From NCBI GenBank assembly GCA_050303435.1, contig JBNLBT010000073.1, positions 1 through 16,307 of the forward strand: a DNA stretch of 16,307 nucleotides, read 5' to 3'. Both the position numbers and the translations under genes were made by a program. Source of the stretch: JBNLBT01 sp050303435 (GTDB taxonomy: Bacteria > Pseudomonadota > Gammaproteobacteria > Xanthomonadales > Marinicellaceae). The first letter of the stretch is position 1, and each line of letters begins with the position of its first letter. Positions 1 to 8,257 of this stretch are shown here, piece by piece. Under the pieces are notes generated by a model. That model saw nothing but the letters and a program-made list of their open reading frames with translations, was not told the DNA's origin and searched no databases.

Positions 1-1
1 C

Positions 2-226
2 GGCGGCCAATTGGAGCGGGTGCGCGAACTGGTGGCGCAAACGCTGCTGCAGGCGCAAAACGCCGGTGTCAAAATCAGCGCAGCGCAAGCCGCATTCACG
101 GCCGGTGATGCGGCCTTCAATTCAGGCAAATACCAGCAAGCCTACCAGAACTACGCCGAGGCCTTCCGCACCCTGGGCACCGTCGACCCTCCGAACCGCT
201 GCGCGCAGGGGGTGTGCAATGAATAA
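2..226 (+). CDS. C-terminal part of an exported coiled-coil/TPR-like protein (5' partial)
   Basis: Only the last 74 codons are in the window; the reading frame is open at the left edge, so the true start lies outside. The visible part is helical and ends in a short TPR-like unit with the pattern GDAAFNSGKYQQAYQNYAEA, in which a turn and two amphipathic helices can be seen. It is clearly paralogous to the end of the next gene: GGQLERVRELV against GGELEQVRELV, and SGKYQQAYQNYAEAFR against QGKYRQAYQLYAEGYR. The stop at 224-226 lies inside the next gene, with an 8-nt overlap, so the two are very likely translated together. The function is unknown. By analogy with the neighbour it is probably secreted or periplasmic, but its signal peptide cannot be seen. 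Confidence 0.85.
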   Translation, partial: GGQLERVRELVAQTLLQAQNAGVKISAAQAAFTAGDAAFNSGKYQQAYQNYAEAFRTLGTVDPPNRCAQGVCNE

Positions 227-1478
227 ATGGCTGATTATTTTGGCGGCGTTGTTGTGGTCTGTTCCCAGTACGGCACAAGGCGCGGATCTGGACGCGGCCT
301 GGAACGCTTTTCACCGCGCCCAAACCGCACTGCTGGAAGTCCTGCAGAACCAATACCCTGAACAGGTCAACACCACACACCTGTTGCAGATGACCGCGGT
401 GCTGAATGCGGCGGATCGCGACGTGTTGCTGCGGGCGGGACTGGATGCACCCACGCTGCAGCAGTTGAGCCGACGCATCGATCAACTGACCGCCGAATTG
501 CAACAGTTCGGCAAAGCCGAAATTCACAATCCGGACGTGAGCATCGGCGCCTGCGGCGTGTGGACCGACGACGCCCTTTACGCCTTGTCGGTGATCAATG
601 ACATCCTCGGTGGTGTGTTGGCCGCCATCCAGTGGGCCTGCGAAGAAACCGTGGGCGGCTTCAACAGCGTGAATGCCTGCGTGTACCCGGAAATGGCGGT
701 GCAGGCCTTTGCCGGGGCCACAGAAACCGGGGATTTTTGCATCAAAGACATTGCCCACGGCGTTTCGGTGGCCATCTATGACACCAACAAAAGCATCGCC
801 GAGCAGATGAATGACCTGTTCGATGAGCCGCTCGGCAGCCGCGCACGCGCCGCGGACATGAACGCGCTGATCCTGGAACTTGAAGACATCCAGGCGCAGC
901 TGGATTTTTATTTCCCCCGCTACCTGCCCGCGATCCAACAGCGCCAGGCCGCTGCCGAAGCTGAACTGACGGCGCAAAACACCCAGCTGCTGGACGCGCA
1001 GACCCGCCAGCACACCCTGCAGCAACAGCAGATCGTGCTCAACGCGCGCCTGCAGGACATCAACCAACGGCTCGCCGACACCCGCCAGGGCGCCGTGGAC
1101 GCCAGAAACCGCAACCAGGCGTTGTTGCAACGGGTCGGTCAGATCAGGGATTCGCTGAACGCCATCAATCAACTCAACGACGAGGCCAGCGATGAGTTAC
1201 ACCGCATGCACACGGTGCTGACCCTGTTGCAGACCGACGGCGGCGCGGTGCTGAAATTGCAGCTGCCGGCGCATTTGGGCGGTGAACTGGAACAGGTCAG
1301 AGAACTGGTGCTGCAGCACCTGCTCATGGCGCAAACGGCCGGTTTTAACACCGCCGCGGCGCAATCACTCATCAATCAGGGCGACGGCGCCTTCAATCAA
1401 GGCAAGTACCGCCAGGCCTATCAACTCTATGCCGAAGGCTATCGCGCCATCACCACAGGACAACGGAGACAGCCATGA
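219..1478 (+). CDS. Exported coiled-coil protein with TPR-like C-terminus, unknown function
   Basis: I chose ATG 219 rather than the longer in-frame opening at 66, because the protein then begins with a clean Sec signal peptide (MNKWLIILAALLWSVPSTAQG, cleavage near residues 19-21) and the overlap with the previous gene is only 8 nt. The 419-residue product has three parts. Residues 22-210 are mainly helical and contain four cysteines (112, 141, 154, 174) that could form disulphides in the periplasm. Residues 215-335 are rich in Gln, Ala, Leu and Arg and are predicted coiled coil. Residues 353-411 form a TPR-like end shared with the preceding gene product. I recognise no enzymatic motif. The stop overlaps the next start (ATGA at 1475-1478), so this is the middle gene of an operon. 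The role is probably structural or scaffolding in the envelope, as an inference only. Confidence 0.88.
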   Translation: MNKWLIILAALLWSVPSTAQGADLDAAWNAFHRAQTALLEVLQNQYPEQVNTTHLLQMTAVLNAADRDVLLRAGLDAPTLQQLSRRIDQLTAELQQFGKAEIHNPDVSIGACGVWTDDALYALSVINDILGGVLAAIQWACEETVGGFNSVNACVYPEMAVQAFAGATETGDFCIKDIAHGVSVAIYDTNKSIAEQMNDLFDEPLGSRARAADMNALILELEDIQAQLDFYFPRYLPAIQQRQAAAEAELTAQNTQLLDAQTRQHTLQQQQIVLNARLQDINQRLADTRQGAVDARNRNQALLQRVGQIRDSLNAINQLNDEASDELHRMHTVLTLLQTDGGAVLKLQLPAHLGGELEQVRELVLQHLLMAQTAGFNTAAAQSLINQGDGAFNQGKYRQAYQLYAEGYRAITTGQRRQP

Positions 1479-4400
1479 TGCGTTTATTTTCAATGCTTGC
1501 CGTGATGCTGGTTTTGGCCGGCCCGGTGAAGTCAGAACTGATGCCCACCGCGGTTTCGCAGCAAACCCTGTACACCTTTCCAGGCGACAGCTCAGTGGGT
1601 GTGGGCGGGCTGGCGCTGGACGCCGATCCGGTCAGTGGCCGTTGGGTGGTGTGTTTCTGGACCAACCCACAATTGGCCTTTTTGCTTCGTTGTGAGTTGT
1701 ATGAATCCACCGTCAACAACCCGTACACCTTGATTGCGGCCAACACGTTCAATCCATACGGTGATTTTGTCCATGTGGACTTCGTTGATGTGCAAATGAC
1801 CCCCGACGGCGGCTACCACGTGATGGTGTTCCGCGAAAACGGCTACATGCATGTGTATACACTGGATGGCACCGATTTGTCCACGCAGCAGCTGATCTCA
1901 CCGTCCGACCCCAACAACGTGGGATTCACCCTGAGCGCCGTCACCATGGGCATTGCGCCGCACAGCACCGGCTACTGGATTGCCGGTGTGCGCACCGTGT
2001 CCAATTTCATTCACGCCTACAGTTTTGATGAAACCGGTGCCCACATTTCAACGCCGTTGCTGGGCCAGCCGCCGAACGGCACCAAGTACTGCGGCGGCAG
2101 CACCCGCTCCAACGCCTCCAATGACATCATGGTGGCCTGGGTGATCACTGACGTCAGTTCACCCAGCTGCGTCGGCGACGTGCGCGCGCAGATCTTTCGA
2201 CCCGACGGCACCCCGGTCTCAGAGGAGATTCAATTGAACCTGCCCGGCAACGCCGAAGCCATTGAAACCCGCGTTGAAGCCGATGAGCTGGGCCATTTCC
2301 TGTTGCTCGCCAGCGGCAACGATCACCGCATTTACACCGCACGCTATTCGGTGACCAACGGTTTGCTGCAGTCGCTGACGCCGATGAACATTGGCGCCGG
2401 CGGCCGCGTCGGTGCCGGCGCCTCCGACACCGATTTCGCTGTGCTGGCCAAGGACCATCAAAGCAACCCGTGCATCTACACCGTGCAGCTGGCGGACGAC
2501 GGCCAGATCGAGCCGCTGCTACAACGCGATGGCCCACAGTGCGGTTACCCCAACAACCCGTTCCCACCGATTTATGACATTGAGGTGTTGCCCGATGGCC
2601 GCTTGCTGTTGCTCTGGGTCCAGCTGGACCAATTCGGCGATGGCACCCTGGAAGCGCTGATGTACCACCGCCCAGTGCTGGCTGAAATCGGCGGCATGAG
2701 CATCGCCGAGGGCAACCCCGGCAGCGCCGCGCCAATCGCCACCGCCACAGTCACCCTGACCGGTGCACACCCGACCAATGAAGCGGTTGAAGTCAATTAC
2801 TACACGCGCAGCGTCTCAGCCATTGAAAACATCGACTACGTCGGCGTCAGCGGCACACTGGTGGTGCCACCGGGCCATGTGCAGAGCGCCATCAATATTC
2901 CCATCATTGCCGATGACCTGTATGAAGACAGCGAGGTGTTTGAAATCAACATCGATGCACCAGTGAACACCGCCGTGCGCGTCAACAGCGACCACATCAC
3001 CATCGTCAACGACGACGTGTCTCCACCCATAGAAAACGATTGTGACCTGGCGTTTCCCGAGCCGTGCCGCAGCGTGGCAGAGCCACTGCCCAACGACAGC
3101 GCGCAGGCGGTGGTCAATCTGTTTGTCAACGCGCCGCGCGACCGCGACATTTACATCGATTTCGCCACCGCCGACGAAACCGCCACGGCGGGCGAAGATT
3201 ATGTCGCCACCGCCGGCACCGTGCACATCCCGGCCGGCGGCAACGGCGCGGAAATTAGCATCCCGATACTCACGGACGCTGAGATTGAGGCCAGCGAAAC
3301 CTTTGTCTTGCAACTCGACGCCAACGCCAGCGTGCAGATTGCCCAGCCGGAATTGCGCATCGCCATCACCGAAGGCCCGGCATGTCTGGTCAACCTCACC
3401 CCACAAAGCGCTGAATTCGATCACGGCGGCGGCAACGGCGCTTTTGATCTCACCTTGACGCACCCCAGCTGCGAGTGGGACCTGTCTCACGCGCTGCCGT
3501 GGGTCACCGTCACCTCACCACTCTCCGGTGTCGGCGATGCAACCGTGACGTACACGGTTGATGCGCAAAGCGGCGTGGGCATGTTTCCCCGCGAGGGTGA
3601 ACTGACGGTGCAAACCGGACCGCCGGCGAATGCGCAGGCGTTCACTGTGATTCAACTGGGCGACCCGTCGCTGTGCGACTTTGTCATCGACCCGGCCTTG
3701 TCCCTGGTGCCGGTGGCCGGCACCGACATTCAAATTGACGTCAGCGCGAACAGTGTGTGTCCCTGGGAAGTGCTCAGCCCGGACCCGTGGGTCGAAGTGC
3801 TGGCACCGCTCGGACCGGTGAGCGGCGACGGCACCATCCAACTCAGGGTCGAGCCGAACCACAACCAACCGAACCAGGCCACAGCCGATCGCTCGTCCAC
3901 ACTGAACGCGCCGTTCAGCCTGGACGTGCAGCAAGCCGGTTGCAGCTATGCCCTGCCGATCGCTGGAGCCAATGTCGACGTGGGCGGAGACATGCTCACT
4001 GTCGCGGTCAACGCCCCCGATGGCAACCCCGGTCCGTGCCAGTGGACCGCAACCACCCACGACCCCTGGATCGTCATACTGGATGGCCACAGCGGCAGCG
4101 GCGGCGGCGCGGTGCAGCTGGACGTACTGGAAAACCCGTCCGTGCAGTCGCGTCAGGGCTCGCTGTCCATTGGCGATCAAGTGTTCACAGTCAGTCAAGA
4201 CGGCATCGCCTGCCAGTACGACCTGGCGCCAAATCCATTGGCCTTGTGCCCGGACGCCGACAGCGCAGCGGTGGATGTGCTCACCGCCAATGGCTGCGAT
4301 TGGAGCTTCAGCGGTCTGCCCGCGTGGCTGAGCATTGACAGCAATGCCAGTGGCATCGGCAGCGAATCGAGCGACTTTTCCAGCCAGGAAAACGCCACAG

Positions 4401-5089
4401 AATCCATGCGTCAGGCGAGCGTGTTTCTCGACAGCAGCGCGCAAAACAACGCCGCGGTTCTGAGTGTGCAGCAAGCAGGGTATCTGGTGTTCGAGGGCTT
4501 TGCACTCACCACCCTGCCGGTGGACTGGCAATTCCTGCCCGACGCGACGCCCTGGTCGATTGACAATCAGCAACTCAGTGGCCAGCGATCCGGCGGCGGT
4601 CAGGCCTTTGCCTGGGACGCCAGCAACACCTCACACTGCCTGGACTGCGCCGTGGAAGGCCGGGTCACCCAGACCTTCCTGGGCGGTCTGAACGCCGAAG
4701 TGGGCTTGATCGGCTGGTTCCAGGACCCCGACAACCACATCGCGCTGACCCTGAATGAATTCGGCAACCGCTGGACCCTCAAACGCGTGCGCAGCGGCCA
4801 GGTCGAATCCGTGAGCAACAGCGACACCGACATCCTGCCATTCCAGAATTATCATGTGCGCCTGCGCTGGCAGGACGACACCGTGTACGCCGACATCGAC
4901 GGCGTCAACCGCTTGCAGTTGACACTGAGTCATCCCATGACGCCGGGCCGTGCGGGCTTCATCATCGAGGACACCAATGCCCAGTTCGATGCCTTTCGAC
5001 TGGTTGGCTCCGCCGCTTCGCTGGATGCGATTTTCAAACAGGGCTTTGAAGCGCCAGAGGCTGTGATCCGTTCCGTCTGCACTTTGTAA
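1475..5089 (+). CDS. Large modular secreted protein: Calx-beta, BACON-like repeats, ConA-like domain, GFE tail
   Basis: The product has 1204 residues. It starts at ATG 1475, preceded by GGAGA and overlapping the previous stop by 4 nt; a second ATG follows directly at 1478. The signal peptide covers about residues 1-20. Residues 30-400 show repeated beta-strand units with DG turns, resembling a beta-propeller. Residues 406-513 and 520-632 look like Calx-beta domains (EGNPGS, NIDYVGVSGTL and GEDYVATAGTVHIPAG, each followed by a D-x-E-x-E-x-x-E-x-F segment). About 637-727, 734-822, 823-908 and 912-1002 are four BACON-like immunoglobulin-type repeats, each opening with a Cys and carrying a second Cys before a W, then PWV/AWL. 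Residues 1005-1180 resemble a concanavalin-like jelly roll. The protein ends with IFKQGFEAPE and a last Cys. BACON and ConA-like domains often bind carbohydrate or surfaces, so an adhesin or surface-binding role is likely; no catalytic motif was seen. Confidence 0.9.
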   Translation: MMRLFSMLAVMLVLAGPVKSELMPTAVSQQTLYTFPGDSSVGVGGLALDADPVSGRWVVCFWTNPQLAFLLRCELYESTVNNPYTLIAANTFNPYGDFVHVDFVDVQMTPDGGYHVMVFRENGYMHVYTLDGTDLSTQQLISPSDPNNVGFTLSAVTMGIAPHSTGYWIAGVRTVSNFIHAYSFDETGAHISTPLLGQPPNGTKYCGGSTRSNASNDIMVAWVITDVSSPSCVGDVRAQIFRPDGTPVSEEIQLNLPGNAEAIETRVEADELGHFLLLASGNDHRIYTARYSVTNGLLQSLTPMNIGAGGRVGAGASDTDFAVLAKDHQSNPCIYTVQLADDGQIEPLLQRDGPQCGYPNNPFPPIYDIEVLPDGRLLLLWVQLDQFGDGTLEALMYHRPVLAEIGGMSIAEGNPGSAAPIATATVTLTGAHPTNEAVEVNYYTRSVSAIENIDYVGVSGTLVVPPGHVQSAINIPIIADDLYEDSEVFEINIDAPVNTAVRVNSDHITIVNDDVSPPIENDCDLAFPEPCRSVAEPLPNDSAQAVVNLFVNAPRDRDIYIDFATADETATAGEDYVATAGTVHIPAGGNGAEISIPILTDAEIEASETFVLQLDANASVQIAQPELRIAITEGPACLVNLTPQSAEFDHGGGNGAFDLTLTHPSCEWDLSHALPWVTVTSPLSGVGDATVTYTVDAQSGVGMFPREGELTVQTGPPANAQAFTVIQLGDPSLCDFVIDPALSLVPVAGTDIQIDVSANSVCPWEVLSPDPWVEVLAPLGPVSGDGTIQLRVEPNHNQPNQATADRSSTLNAPFSLDVQQAGCSYALPIAGANVDVGGDMLTVAVNAPDGNPGPCQWTATTHDPWIVILDGHSGSGGGAVQLDVLENPSVQSRQGSLSIGDQVFTVSQDGIACQYDLAPNPLALCPDADSAAVDVLTANGCDWSFSGLPAWLSIDSNASGIGSESSDFSSQENATESMRQASVFLDSSAQNNAAVLSVQQAGYLVFEGFALTTLPVDWQFLPDATPWSIDNQQLSGQRSGGGQAFAWDASNTSHCLDCAVEGRVTQTFLGGLNAEVGLIGWFQDPDNHIALTLNEFGNRWTLKRVRSGQVESVSNSDTDILPFQNYHVRLRWQDDTVYADIDGVNRLQLTLSHPMTPGRAGFIIEDTNAQFDAFRLVGSAASLDAIFKQGFEAPEAVIRSVCTL

Positions 5090-5209
5090 CACCGCCTGCG
5101 CCGTGCGGCCCGCAATCTCGCCGACCTATGGACCGCCAGATAATCATGGCATCCGCAGGCAACGGCTACGCCACATCCAACCCCAACAGTGCGCATTTAA
5201 TGAAATTCT

Positions 5210-5237
5210 AACCCCGCCTGTGCTAGGCTGGGGTTTT
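5210..5237 (+). terminator. Rho-independent terminator of the left operon
   Basis: AACCCC at 5210-5215 pairs with GGGGTT at 5230-5235, and the stem continues as GCC/GGC with one bulged T, around a loop of about 7 nt. Four T residues follow at 5234-5237. It sits about 120 nt behind the stop of the 1204-residue protein and 88 nt before the next start, so it separates the two transcription units. Confidence 0.65.
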
Positions 5238-5325
5238 GCCGTTGAATTAAAACAGCGGCACACTGTTCACATTGATGCCTGCACGGGAACCCATGACTCC
5301 TGTACAGGCCGATTAGGGAGACCCC

Positions 5326-5967
5326 ATGAAAACACCTGTTCAGCTCATCCTTTTTCTGCTGGTCATTGGCACACAAGCCCGCGCTGGCACCACCGATTTA
5401 AGCATTGAATTCATTGCCGACATTGCAGACGGCGTGGAAATCGGCGAGGTTGGTTCCTTCACTCTGGCGGTCACCAACCATGGGCCGGACCCGTCCGGTT
5501 TTGATTCGGTGAACGAATTGCCAATCACGGTCGTTTCATCGCCGTTGTGGATCCCCTTGCCCAGCACCATTGACGTGTATTTCCAAATAGATCCGGACGT
5601 GGTTCAAGATTGTGTGTTGTTCAGCTACGGTGTTGATCCACCGCTCAATACACCGCCGCATTACTTGATGTTTGCCGATTTTCCACCCTTGCTGGCAGGC
5701 CAGACTGCCACCTGTCAGGGTATTTACACTGTGGGCCACGTTGATCCTGCCAAAGTGGTTGAACTGCGGGTGCGGGCCCAGCCGGTGGACACCGACCCCA
5801 ATCCGGACAACAACACCATCGCCGTTGTCTTCGGACTGCCGCCGACGGTGGTCCCGGTCAATGCCGGGTATTTCCTGATGGCCCTGGCCGTGCTGCTGAC
5901 GTGGATTGCCTGGCGCGTGCTGCGAAGCAAACCAGGCAGTCCATCAATTGATGGAGTCCACAGATGA
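5326..5967 (+). CDS. Secreted CARDB/DUF11-like protein with PVNA-type membrane tail (copy 1)
   Basis: The product has 213 residues and starts at ATG 5326 after GGGAG with a 6-nt gap. A signal peptide ends near residue 20 (...TQARA, then GTTDLS). Residues 21-170 form one beta-sandwich of the CARDB/DUF11 type: a DLSIEF opening, then GSFTLAVTNHGPDP, and near the end DTDPNPDNNT, the typical closing motif of such domains. Two cysteines lie in the middle part. From residue 177 comes PVNA, then a hydrophobic segment of about 18 residues and a basic patch (WRVLRSK). This order matches the IPTL-CTERM sorting-signal family, with PVNA in place of IPTL. The next gene is a near copy and overlaps the stop by 4 nt. 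The function is unknown; I infer a periplasmic or surface protein held or sorted by its tail. Confidence 0.87.
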   Translation: MKTPVQLILFLLVIGTQARAGTTDLSIEFIADIADGVEIGEVGSFTLAVTNHGPDPSGFDSVNELPITVVSSPLWIPLPSTIDVYFQIDPDVVQDCVLFSYGVDPPLNTPPHYLMFADFPPLLAGQTATCQGIYTVGHVDPAKVVELRVRAQPVDTDPNPDNNTIAVVFGLPPTVVPVNAGYFLMALAVLLTWIAWRVLRSKPGSPSIDGVHR

Positions 5968-6581
5968 AATCACACTACATCGCCTGGGTTTACCTTCTGA
6001 TGCTGACCACTCAAGTCAATGCCGGCACCACCGATTTAAGCATTGAATTCATCGCCGACATCGCAGAGGGCGTGGAAATCGGTGAAGTCGGTTCGTTCAC
6101 GTTGGCCGTCACCAACCACGGCCCGGATCCGGCCGGTGTGGATTCCATACATGCATTGCCCGTCTGGGCGTCGTCCTCACCTTTGTGGCTGCCCTTGCCA
6201 AGCACCGTGGATGTGTTCTTTCAGATCGACCCGGACGTGAACCAGAATTGCGCTTTATTTTCACTCGGCATCGACCCACCGCCGAACACCCCGCCGCATT
6301 ATCGATTGTCCGCACGTTTTCCAGCAATCCAGCCGAATGAAACTGTATTCTGTCAAGGCCTGTACACCGTCGGCCATTTGGACCCAAGCAAAGTCATCGA
6401 GATTAAAGTGGGGACACCACTTGAAGACACCGACCCCAACGAAGACAACAACACTGTTGTCGTTGTCTTCGGCCTGCCGCCGGCGGTGATTCCGGTCAAT
6501 GCATGGATGCATCTGCTGATGCTGGTCGGCTTGCTGATGGCTTTTGCTGCGCGGCGTTTGCAGCGCAGCAACGGACCCTGA
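5964..6581 (+). CDS. Secreted CARDB/DUF11-like protein with PVNA-type membrane tail (copy 2)
   Basis: This 205-residue paralogue of the preceding gene starts at ATG 5964, inside the upstream stop (ATGA), with GGAG 7 nt before it; the two are surely co-translated. The signal peptide ends at ...TQVNA, residue 20, and the mature start GTTDLS is the same as in copy 1. Residues 21-56 differ from copy 1 at only one position (D to E), while the rest of the domain has diverged more; no gap is needed to align the two through PVNA at 177-180. The tail after PVNA differs in sequence (WMHLLMLVGLLMAFAARRLQ) but keeps the layout of a hydrophobic helix followed by Arg residues. The closing DTDPNEDNN motif is kept. 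Function is unknown. The next gene is convergent. Confidence 0.87.
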   Translation: MKSHYIAWVYLLMLTTQVNAGTTDLSIEFIADIAEGVEIGEVGSFTLAVTNHGPDPAGVDSIHALPVWASSSPLWLPLPSTVDVFFQIDPDVNQNCALFSLGIDPPPNTPPHYRLSARFPAIQPNETVFCQGLYTVGHLDPSKVIEIKVGTPLEDTDPNEDNNTVVVVFGLPPAVIPVNAWMHLLMLVGLLMAFAARRLQRSNGP

Positions 6582-6634
6582 CCGCGCACGGCTCAACCCA
6601 GCAATCCGACAAACCTTGCTGCAAGACTCACCCT

Positions 6635-6683
6635 GGCCACCGGCCCCGATCCGCGGGGCACTGCGCGGGTCTCGGGGCGGGCC
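6635..6683. other. GC-rich hairpin region between convergent genes
   Basis: The 174-nt gap between the convergent genes ending at 6581 and 6756 holds overlapping inverted repeats. GCCCCGA at 6643-6649 can pair with TCGGGGC at 6672-6678, with extra flanking pairs through GGCC; alternatively GCCCCG at 6643-6648 pairs with CGGGGC at 6654-6659. Neither strand has a T run afterwards, so it is not a standard intrinsic terminator. It may still slow or stop converging transcription. Confidence 0.3.
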
Positions 6684-6755
6684 AACAAAACACCATACAG
6701 GTGGAGCGGTTTAAGGCACGGACAGCGAAGGCGATTGCATCCGCGCCGTCAACCT

Positions 6756-7328
6756 TTAACGCACCGGCAGCACAGCCTCAAATCCATTGACAAAGATGTG
6801 CTCGGGCTCCATTTTGGCTCGATCAAGGAAGGCACTGAAGGTGCCGGTGGATTCGGTTTTGCGGATCGCCAGGATGTATTCCGCGCTGCCGCCAGCCTGG
6901 TAGTCGGCGTCCAGGGTCAGCGGTTGCCAGTCATCGGCCTGACTGAGCAACCAGCCGGCGGAAGCGTGCACGCCGCCCGAGCAGTCGTTGCTGGTCAGAT
7001 GCACGTTGCGCCGCAGCACCACCGATCCGTGGGTGGTCTGCCCGGCGGGAATCAGGACCCACACACTCATGTTATAGTCCGGCCAACTGTTCAGGTGACA
7101 CTGGCGCAGAATCACGATCTCGCTGTTCGGCTCGGTCGAGTCGTTGACCGTCAGGGCCGAGCCCGAAGTGAGCGAATCGTCGATGTCCAGCGACACCCAC
7201 ACCACGTGCGCGGGGCTCGGCTGTTGCCAGCCGCTCAAATCGACGTCGAACTCCGGATTGTTGAGCAGGTTCAGGCCCGCTGCAGCGCATGCAAAGCCCA
7301 GCAGTAAACAGCCAGTCAGTGTTTTCAC
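6756..7328 (-). CDS. Small secreted protein with CBM-like N-terminus and GFE tail
   Basis: The product has 190 residues. The start is GTG at 7328, with AGGAG 7 nt upstream; the ATG next to it is in another frame. A signal peptide of about 18 residues (ending ...CAAAG) is followed by NLLNNPEFDVDLSGW, the opening typical of CBM_4_9-like and related jelly-roll domains found in many exported proteins. The remainder is beta-rich with one cysteine pair (C-H-L-N-S and N-D-C-S-G), fitting a single carbohydrate-binding-type module. It ends with HIFVNGFEAVLPVR, the same IF-x-x-GFE tail as two other exported proteins in this window. No catalytic motif is visible. It lies 178 nt behind the upstream gene on the same strand and may have its own promoter. 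Confidence 0.83.
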   Translation of the reverse strand: MKTLTGCLLLGFACAAAGLNLLNNPEFDVDLSGWQQPSPAHVVWVSLDIDDSLTSGSALTVNDSTEPNSEIVILRQCHLNSWPDYNMSVWVLIPAGQTTHGSVVLRRNVHLTSNDCSGGVHASAGWLLSQADDWQPLTLDADYQAGGSAEYILAIRKTESTGTFSAFLDRAKMEPEHIFVNGFEAVLPVR

Positions 7329-7414
7329 GCCCCATCTCCTGTGTGTTGTTGTTCAGCGAAAGCGTGCGACGCCGGGCAAATGGATCGTCTGCGCCGCCTT
7401 TTCTATAGCAACGC

Positions 7415-7434
7415 AAAATCGGGGCGCAACCCGA
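7415..7434 (-). terminator. Weak hairpin followed by T run, possible terminator
   Basis: Read on the minus strand, TCGGG pairs with CCCGA around a 6-nt loop and is followed by TTTT. It lies about 73 nt behind the stop of the gene at 7507-8226 and before the gene at 6756-7328. The stem has only 5 pairs, so this may attenuate rather than end transcription. A weak -10-like TATAGA follows (7402-7407 on the + strand), which could start the downstream gene. Confidence 0.33.
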
Positions 7435-7506
7435 CAGCGCCTAACACAGGAGAAAACTGCCAGCCGTTCAGATCACGCAATCAAGCCGAACTTCTGACCC
7501 ACGCCT

Positions 7507-8226
7507 TCAGCGCGCGTAGTCGTAAGGGATCATGAATCTCATTTGATTGTCCGGCTTCAATTCCGGCTGAGCACTGATGTATCCCAGTGCACTGGCACGC
7601 GGCGCAGATTGCACCTGCATGCGGTACTCGAATTCCATCCCGTTGACGTTTAAATTGACCACACACAGGTTTAAACCGACCATCCACCAATTCACGTGCA
7701 CGGCAATCAACGGCGCATCGGCTGGTATATTGAATGGCCGGTGGCTGTCCATTTGGATCTGCACCCCCATGCCCGCTTGCGGCTGGATCTGCCAGTACAG
7801 GTCGGTGTTGTCATTGTTCAGCGCCAGGTTGAGATTCAGACTGAACAAATCCACATTGTGTGTGGTGCCCGCCATCAGGGCATGAAGACTGAAGAATTTC
7901 ATGGTTTGTTCGTGACTGAACTGCCCCAGCATCAACGCCGGGTCCAGGATGTAAAAATTCAGCCCGTTTGACGCGCTGGGGTTTTGCGGGTGTTCAGTGA
8001 AATAGAAAGCACGCTGTTGGCTGCCGGGCGGTGACTCGACCACCTGCAATCGGATTTCACAGGCGATGCCCTCTTCAATCGGCGGCACCACACCGTCGAT
8101 GACGTAGGTGCCGATCCAATCCGGATTGCCCACCTGGATTGAATGGTTCAGATCGCATTCATCGCCGCCGGCCAGCGCGCCGGCTGCCCAGCACAGGCCC
8201 GCGAATGTCAGCAGGTATTTATTCAT
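7507..8226 (-). CDS. Secreted protein of unknown function downstream of the kinase
   Basis: The product has 239 residues, starts at ATG 8226 and is preceded by GAGGTGA at good spacing. A signal peptide ends near residue 19-20 (...AAGALA, then GGDECDLN). The mature protein is rich in beta-strand patterns and Asn, with no repeats or catalytic motif that I recognise. It has only three mature cysteines (DEC, GIAC, NLC) and no C-terminal sorting tail; it ends in a Tyr/Arg segment (IPYDYAR). It starts 31 nt behind the kinase stop and is therefore probably the third gene of the sigma-kinase operon. That position suggests it is either an output of the sigma factor or an exported partner of the kinase's periplasmic part, but this is inference from gene order only. 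Confidence 0.82.
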   Translation of the reverse strand: MNKYLLTFAGLCWAAGALAGGDECDLNHSIQVGNPDWIGTYVIDGVVPPIEEGIACEIRLQVVESPPGSQQRAFYFTEHPQNPSASNGLNFYILDPALMLGQFSHEQTMKFFSLHALMAGTTHNVDLFSLNLNLALNNDNTDLYWQIQPQAGMGVQIQMDSHRPFNIPADAPLIAVHVNWWMVGLNLCVVNLNVNGMEFEYRMQVQSAPRASALGYISAQPELKPDNQMRFMIPYDYAR

Positions 8227-8257
8227 GTGTCACCTCATTTTGTTGGTCTGTTGTTTG

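Noticed and set aside
66..218. In-frame N-terminal extension of the gene at 219
   Set aside because: It would place about 50 basic, low-complexity residues before a perfect signal peptide and overlap the upstream gene deeply.
117..1172. Long minus-strand open frame (351 codons) opposite the coiled-coil gene
   Set aside because: It is a GC-rich antisense shadow: no signal or domain, no start context, while the + strand gene has a signal peptide and operon coupling.
3515..4573. 352-codon minus-strand open frame inside the giant gene
   Set aside because: It lies opposite the BACON-like repeats, whose repeated Cys/Trp pattern shows that the + strand is coding. The antisense translation has no recognisable features.
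5299..5308. Palindrome CCTGTACAGG shortly before the first CARDB-like gene
   Set aside because: A single 10-bp palindrome with no second copy or paired promoter elements; it may be chance. It is recorded here only because it lies close to the ribosome binding site.
5103..5408. 101-codon open frame between the left operon and the CARDB-like pair
   Set aside because: It contains the terminator hairpin and runs into the next gene in another frame. There is no ribosome binding site or recognisable product.
6735..7307. 190-codon + strand frame opposite the small GFE-tail protein
   Set aside because: The minus strand gene has a signal peptide, ribosome binding site, CBM-like opening and GFE tail. 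The + frame has none of these.
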